A DNA stretch of 9,799 nucleotides from Kiritimatiellales bacterium (GTDB taxonomy: Bacteria; Verrucomicrobiota; Kiritimatiellia; Kiritimatiellales; Pontiellaceae), in contig DAOVNC010000091.1 in assembly GCA_030630445.1 (NCBI GenBank), forward strand, positions 1-9,799, given 5' to 3'. A program made the position numbers and the translations under genes. Every line of letters starts with the position of its first letter. The stretch's first letter is position 1. The notes below the pieces were generated by a model. That model was not told the origin of the DNA and searched no databases. It was given only the letters and a program-made list of their open reading frames with translations. Below are positions 6,182 through 9,799 of this stretch, in pieces.

Positions 6182-6642
6182 AATTCATACGAGTCGTCAA
6201 GAGACCCCTCCTTGACCAGTTGGAAAGTGATTTCGGTGTTGGGGATGGTCCATCTTTCAATAAGCGAACCGTCCTCGTTGGTCATCGCCTTGAGGTCGGG
6301 AATATTCTTTCCCTTCGGTAACTCGATGCGGTCGAGCACCTCCTTGAGTGCCACGGCGGACTCCTTGGCGGAGTTATCGCGCCGAAATTCGGCAACCCCG
6401 CTCAGATCCATGCACCGCTTGATATTGCGGATCGCTTCATTTATCTCTGTCCGCGTCCGGACATCGGCCTTGTCCCGCCCCTTTGTCGTGAGCAGGTTAT
6501 AGGCGGTCTCGCAGTTTTCCATAAAACTGTTCAGCGTCGACCGCGGGCTAGACGTGTCGGCTGAGAGCAACGGATACTCCGGTTCGGCACCAAAGACAGG
6601 AATAGAAATCAGCAGAAGCAAGGCCAAGTCTAAACGACTCAT
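6136..6642 (-). CDS. Secreted N-terminal domain of the split mechanosensitive channel
   Basis: The 168-codon frame begins with a signal peptide (MSRLDLALLLLISIPVFGA, cleavage near residue 19) and continues as a mostly helical soluble domain with two cysteines (C44 and C76) that could pair in the periplasm. From established knowledge, large MscS proteins often carry such an extracytoplasmic N-terminal domain ending in a phrase like RWTIPNTEIT...YEFSSDTV, followed by a linker with HLPY and the membrane part. That continuation exists here in the -1 frame (HLPYKKGA near 6120-6134). Beyond about residue 158 the translation (GVPGNSSSA) is probably frameshift nonsense. The ATG is preceded by GGAG eight bases upstream, within a small hairpin. 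As a free protein it would be a secreted fragment without a channel, and the likeliest reading is a single broken or mis-sequenced gene from 6642 to 4943. Confidence 0.7.
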   Translation of the reverse strand: MSRLDLALLLLISIPVFGAEPEYPLLSADTSSPRSTLNSFMENCETAYNLLTTKGRDKADVRTRTEINEAIRNIKRCMDLSGVAEFRRDNSAKESAVALKEVLDRIELPKGKNIPDLKAMTNEDGSLIERWTIPNTEITFQLVKEGSLDDSYEFSSDTVGVPGNSSSA

Positions 6643-6649
6643 AATCCAT

Positions 6650-6667
6650 TCTCCAAAAGATTGGAGA
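6650..6667 (-). promoter_or_regulatory. Hairpin covering the ribosome site of the channel gene
   Basis: TCTCCAA (6650-6656) and TTGGAGA (6661-6667) form a perfect 7-bp stem with a 4-nt loop. On minus-strand RNA the 3' arm TTGGAGA contains the GGAG that serves the ATG at 6642, so pairing would hide the ribosome site. It may be a translational control hairpin or chance symmetry around a purine-rich site. Confidence 0.4.
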
Positions 6668-6745
6668 GAGCATAACTGGAATCCGCAAGGATTGGAATGG
6701 AGAATTCAGTGTGCTTTCAGGGATGGAAGCATCATCTACATTTTT

Positions 6746-9112
6746 TTATTTCACATCCTTCACATCGAGGATGATTTTATGGATCTTTCCGGTGAAGCGG
6801 GTCTCGTCGCGCCCGATGCCGATGCCTTCGGCGACGGGTGTCTGGTTGTCGAGTCCGACATCCGCCGTTTCATCTGCGGAGAAGATCAAAGGCTGCGTCT
6901 TTTCAATCCGGCCTTCGGCAACTTTCTTCCCGTTGACGGAGAGCGTTGCCAAGCCGCCTTTACCCAGCCCACCACCGTCATAGACAAAGTCCAATACGAC
7001 CGTAGCGGAGCCCGCGGGTACTGCGTCGGGTGCAGCAACGGTGTAGCGATCGAGCCCGAGGAAGTTGTAGGTGTAGACGGGTTTGCCGCCTTGCATATAG
7101 AGGCACCAACCACCGAAACGTCCGCCTTGGGCCAGAATCACCCCATTGGCTCCGCCTTCTGGAATCACCAGTTCGGCGGTGATGGTCTTCGAGCGGTTCT
7201 TCACATTCATGAAGGTGTTTTCAAGCATACCGTTCATGCCATCGTAGAGCGTGAGTGATGTGCGATCACCCAGCAGATCCGGTCGCCCGGCGAGAGCTGG
7301 ATTCATGCGCTCGATGACCCGGTCATCGATGGGCAACGCATGATACTTCTCGGCCTCTTTCATGAATAACTTCTTCAGTTTTTCCAGTCTCTTCGGTTCT
7401 TCGGCCGCTAGATTCCTCGTGAGGCTGAAGTCTTCCTTGACGTTGTAGAGATCCCAGACGTCAGACGTCAGCGGCGGCTGTTCCAGCGCCTCCCACGGGG
7501 CTCGGTGGAGGGTGCGGGCGAGCCAGCCTTCGTGATAGATCGCGCGGTTGCCGAACATTTCGAAGTACTGCGTGGTGTGCCGTTCCTTGGCCTGCGCATC
7601 ATTAAAGGTGTAGAGCAAACTCGTCCCCTCGATGGGCGTCTGCGGCGTTCCATTTACGCTCTTGGGTTCCGGCAACGTTGCGGCTTCCAGAATGGTGGGA
7701 GCAATGTCGATGCAGTGCGTGAACTGTGTTCGCAGTCCGCCTTTTCCTTCAATTCCGTTTGGCCAGCGGATGACCATTCCGTTGCGGGTACCGCCAAAGT
7801 CGGAAGCCACCTGCTTGGTCCACGAGAACGGGGCATCGAAGGCGACGGCCCAACCTGCGGCCATGTGCGGGAAGGTGTATGGACCACCCCACTCGTCGAT
7901 CAACGGAACCAAATCCTCCACCTTCTCGGTAACGCTGTTGAAGTAAGTCATTTCGTTATACATGCCAACGAATCCACCCTCGGCGCTCGTGCCGTTGTCA
8001 CCGGCAATATAGATAAAGAGCGTGTTGTCCATCTCACCAATTTCTTCCAGTGCCTGGACTAAGCGGCCCACCTCGTGGTCGGTCTGTTCCATGAATCCGG
8101 CAAAGACCTCCGCCTGACGGGCAAAGAGTCGACGGTTGGCATCGGGAAGCGAATCCCAGTCCACGATTTCTTCGGGCTTCGGGGCCAATTGGGTACCGGC
8201 GGGAATAACGCCCAGCTCCAGCTGGCGCGCGGTCGTCTCTTTCCGAACTTGATCCCATCCCTTGTCGAACTGACCTTTGTACTTATCGGCCCAGACCTTC
8301 GGCACATGGTGCGGGGCATGGACGGCACCGGTGGCGTAGTAGACGAAGAAGGGCTTGTCCGGTGTCATTGACTGTTGGGCTTTCACCCAATTGATGGCTT
8401 GGTCAGTCATGTCGACGGTAAAGTGATAGCCCTTCGTGTGCGGTGGAGTGACGCGGGTGATGCCATCGTAGATCAGCGGGTACCACTGATCCGTCTCGCC
8501 CCCGATGAAGCCATAGAACTTATCGAACCCCTGATGGGTCGGCCAGCGATCATAGGGTCCCGAGACACTGGTTTCCCACGCAGCCGTTTCGTGCCACTTG
8601 CCGAACGCGCCGGTGCTGTAGCCGTTGAGCCGGAGCATTTCGGCCAGCGGAGCGACGCTGTTCGGAATCTGCCCGGTATTCCCGGGGAAGGCCGTCGCGG
8701 TCTCCATGATCGAACCCGTGTTGGTGGTATGGTGATTGCGGCCGGTCTTAAGCGCATTACGCGTTGGCGAGCAGAGCGCCGTGGTATGGAAATTATTGAA
8801 GCGTAGCCCTTCTGCGGCCAGTCCGTCGAGCGTTGGGGTTTTGATGGGTCCGCCGAAGGTGGAGGTTGCCCCGAAGCCGACATCATCGATCAACACGATC
8901 ACCACGTTGGGAGCCCCCTTGGGCGCCTTGATTTCAAAACGTGGCGGCGCTTTGACATTGCGCACATCCAATTCGCTATAGGTAGGCCGCTCGGGTTCCT
9001 GAATAGGCAAAGTCCTACGATCCAACTTTTCCTTCGCCGAGACGGACGAGATCAATCCCGCCAGCAGGATTCCCTGCATGATACCCATTGTGCGTACAGT
9101 TTTTTTTCGCAT
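6746..9112 (-). CDS. Secreted long-type arylsulfatase (788 aa)
   Basis: This is a formylglycine-dependent sulfatase of the long arylsulfatase type. The N-terminus is MRKK followed by a hydrophobic stretch and likely cleavage after SVSA (residue 26). A linker of about 35 residues precedes the catalytic domain: NVVIVLIDDVGFG (D76-D77), NNFHTTALCSPTR with C114 as the formylglycine precursor, GRNHH, GKWH at 171-174 (normal histidine present), HAPHH at 265-269, GDNG at 371-374 and the lysine of WTKQ (K433). All expected catalytic positions look intact. Residues of about 630-788 form a beta-rich C-terminal domain, as in the 756-residue paralog. Alignment is easy between the two throughout, including GNRAIYHEGW against GNRAIWVDGW. 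AAGGAG lies about ten bases before the ATG, and the gene starts 19 bp after the DUF1214 gene, so they very likely share a message. It could hydrolyse aryl, alkyl or sterol sulfates; the sequence does not say which. Confidence 0.95.
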   Translation of the reverse strand: MRKKTVRTMGIMQGILLAGLISSVSAKEKLDRRTLPIQEPERPTYSELDVRNVKAPPRFEIKAPKGAPNVVIVLIDDVGFGATSTFGGPIKTPTLDGLAAEGLRFNNFHTTALCSPTRNALKTGRNHHTTNTGSIMETATAFPGNTGQIPNSVAPLAEMLRLNGYSTGAFGKWHETAAWETSVSGPYDRWPTHQGFDKFYGFIGGETDQWYPLIYDGITRVTPPHTKGYHFTVDMTDQAINWVKAQQSMTPDKPFFVYYATGAVHAPHHVPKVWADKYKGQFDKGWDQVRKETTARQLELGVIPAGTQLAPKPEEIVDWDSLPDANRRLFARQAEVFAGFMEQTDHEVGRLVQALEEIGEMDNTLFIYIAGDNGTSAEGGFVGMYNEMTYFNSVTEKVEDLVPLIDEWGGPYTFPHMAAGWAVAFDAPFSWTKQVASDFGGTRNGMVIRWPNGIEGKGGLRTQFTHCIDIAPTILEAATLPEPKSVNGTPQTPIEGTSLLYTFNDAQAKERHTTQYFEMFGNRAIYHEGWLARTLHRAPWEALEQPPLTSDVWDLYNVKEDFSLTRNLAAEEPKRLEKLKKLFMKEAEKYHALPIDDRVIERMNPALAGRPDLLGDRTSLTLYDGMNGMLENTFMNVKNRSKTITAELVIPEGGANGVILAQGGRFGGWCLYMQGGKPVYTYNFLGLDRYTVAAPDAVPAGSATVVLDFVYDGGGLGKGGLATLSVNGKKVAEGRIEKTQPLIFSADETADVGLDNQTPVAEGIGIGRDETRFTGKIHKIILDVKDVK

Positions 9113-9131
9113 GGTTCTTTCTCCTTTTATC

Positions 9132-9799
9132 TTATTCCACTAACTCAATTTCACCCGGCCGCCAGCTCTGATCGATCCAGGGCTTGAGCGGGGAGTACAT
9201 ACGAAGGATGACGAACCAGCTCTTCCCGGGAATCGTCTCAATCCAGTTGTTCTCGTACCCCTCCGGTGCCTTGGAGCCGAAGTAAATGGTAAAGGATCCA
9301 TCCTTGTTCTTCTTGAGGCCCTCGTCATTGCCGCCGACGCTCGGGGATTTCTGGTTGTTCTGGAGCATGGAGCGGGTCTGCGTATCATATACCGTGACGG
9401 CCCAGAAGTTTCCGACGGGCGGGTCGGCGGGGATTTCAAGCTTGTAGGTTTTGGCGCCGTCGAAAGGCTGCCCGCTGGAATCGACGTACGTGATCGCATA
9501 GTCCGATCCGGTGCCCAGCCTCGGGGCGGCCATGGCGGGAGTGACTGCGGTGTAGGGATAGTGGAACATCACGCGGGCGTCCGTATTCATGGTCTGGCCG
9601 TCTTCGCCGTTGAAGAAGACATTGCGGTCCGTGTAGCCCATGATCCAGGCGCTGTTCGTATCTGGATAGACGCGAACGCCTTTCATGTTCTTCTCGTAGC
9701 GCGGATACCACACGATGGAGCGCGCGGCGGCGTTGGCGATCGCGACGCCGTCTGCCATGAGTTTCTTCATGCGCTTGTCAGGATTGAAAGGCTTCCCCT
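9132..9799 (-). CDS. DUF1254/DUF1214 domain protein, C-terminal part (partial at window edge)
   Basis: The frame is open to the window edge. Before the methionine at 9770 the codons read GKPFNPDKR, a phrase typical of the joint between the DUF1254 and DUF1214 domains, so translation surely starts outside the window and 9770 is not the start. The visible part is the DUF1214 domain: GVAIANAAARSIVWYPR, YPYTAVTPAM, GSDYAITYVDSSGQPFDG, LEIPADPPVGNFWAVTVYD, NNQKSP, DGSFTIYFG and a final WFVILRMYSPLKPWID. The family is made of secreted or envelope proteins of unknown biochemical function. It lies 19 bp upstream of the 788-residue sulfatase, in the same direction, suggesting a shared role in handling a sulfated or otherwise hydrophobic substrate, but this is inference from position only. 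The GEIELVE ending and TAA at 9132-9134 are clear. Confidence 0.88.
   Translation of the reverse strand, partial: GKPFNPDKRMKKLMADGVAIANAAARSIVWYPRYEKNMKGVRVYPDTNSAWIMGYTDRNVFFNGEDGQTMNTDARVMFHYPYTAVTPAMAAPRLGTGSDYAITYVDSSGQPFDGAKTYKLEIPADPPVGNFWAVTVYDTQTRSMLQNNQKSPSVGGNDEGLKKNKDGSFTIYFGSKAPEGYENNWIETIPGKSWFVILRMYSPLKPWIDQSWRPGEIELVE

Noticed and set aside
5669..6502. Long plus-strand open frame (277 codons) opposite the channel gene
   Set aside because: It lies antisense to two frames with clear MscS and signal-peptide content, and its translation is low-complexity and family-free. It is a shadow of codon bias on the other strand.
1..9799. CRISPR array, tRNA, rRNA or phage genes
   Set aside because: No regularly spaced repeats, cloverleaf structures, rRNA segments or phage-type proteins were seen on either strand.

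Overview
The window looks like a piece of a sulfatase-rich bacterial genome. All convincing genes lie on the minus strand, so transcription runs from high to low coordinates. Three secreted formylglycine-type sulfatases, a DUF1254/DUF1214 protein and moderately GC-rich DNA with strong AGGAG ribosome sites suggest a marine or sediment PVC-type bacterium. A Kiritimatiellota/Pontiella-like or Verrucomicrobia-like source is my best guess, but this is inference from gene content and not from a marker gene.

Layout in transcription order: (1) 9799-9132, the C-terminal part of a DUF1254/DUF1214 protein whose start lies outside the window. (2) 9112-6746, a 788-residue arylsulfatase only 19 bp downstream. 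(3) 6642-4943, a large MscS-type mechanosensitive channel broken into two overlapping frames: a secreted N-terminal domain (6642-6136) and the membrane/pore part (readable from about 6178, first usable start 6061, to 4943). (4) A 226-bp gap containing nested inverted repeats. (5) 4716-2446, a 756-residue arylsulfatase of the same long type as (2). (6) 2433-841, a 530-residue sulfatase of a different, shorter type. (7) A 134-bp gap holding a hairpin and a relic of the last 24 codons of a long sulfatase. (8) 706-1, a secreted helical protein with two LTxxQ motifs (Spy/CpxP-like), interrupted by a one-base frame change in a run of seven A and running off the window.

The genes read as one or two co-directional transcription units for sulfate-ester hydrolysis in the periplasm or outside the cell. 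The three sulfatases carry the C-x-P-x-R maturation motif (CSPTR, CTPSR, CSPTR) and export signals. The DUF1254 protein, the channel and the Spy-like protein would be envelope partners. No maturase (anSME or FGE), transporter, TonB receptor or regulator is present, so the substrate cannot be named.

Most notable are: a direct repeat of about 78 bp bracketing the 530-residue sulfatase, whose second copy is the orphan tail of a vanished long sulfatase; two single-base frame disruptions in otherwise well-preserved genes, one exactly on an A7 slippery run between two stop codons; and unusual active-site residues in two of the three sulfatases. I see no tRNA, rRNA, CRISPR array, insertion sequence or integrase.
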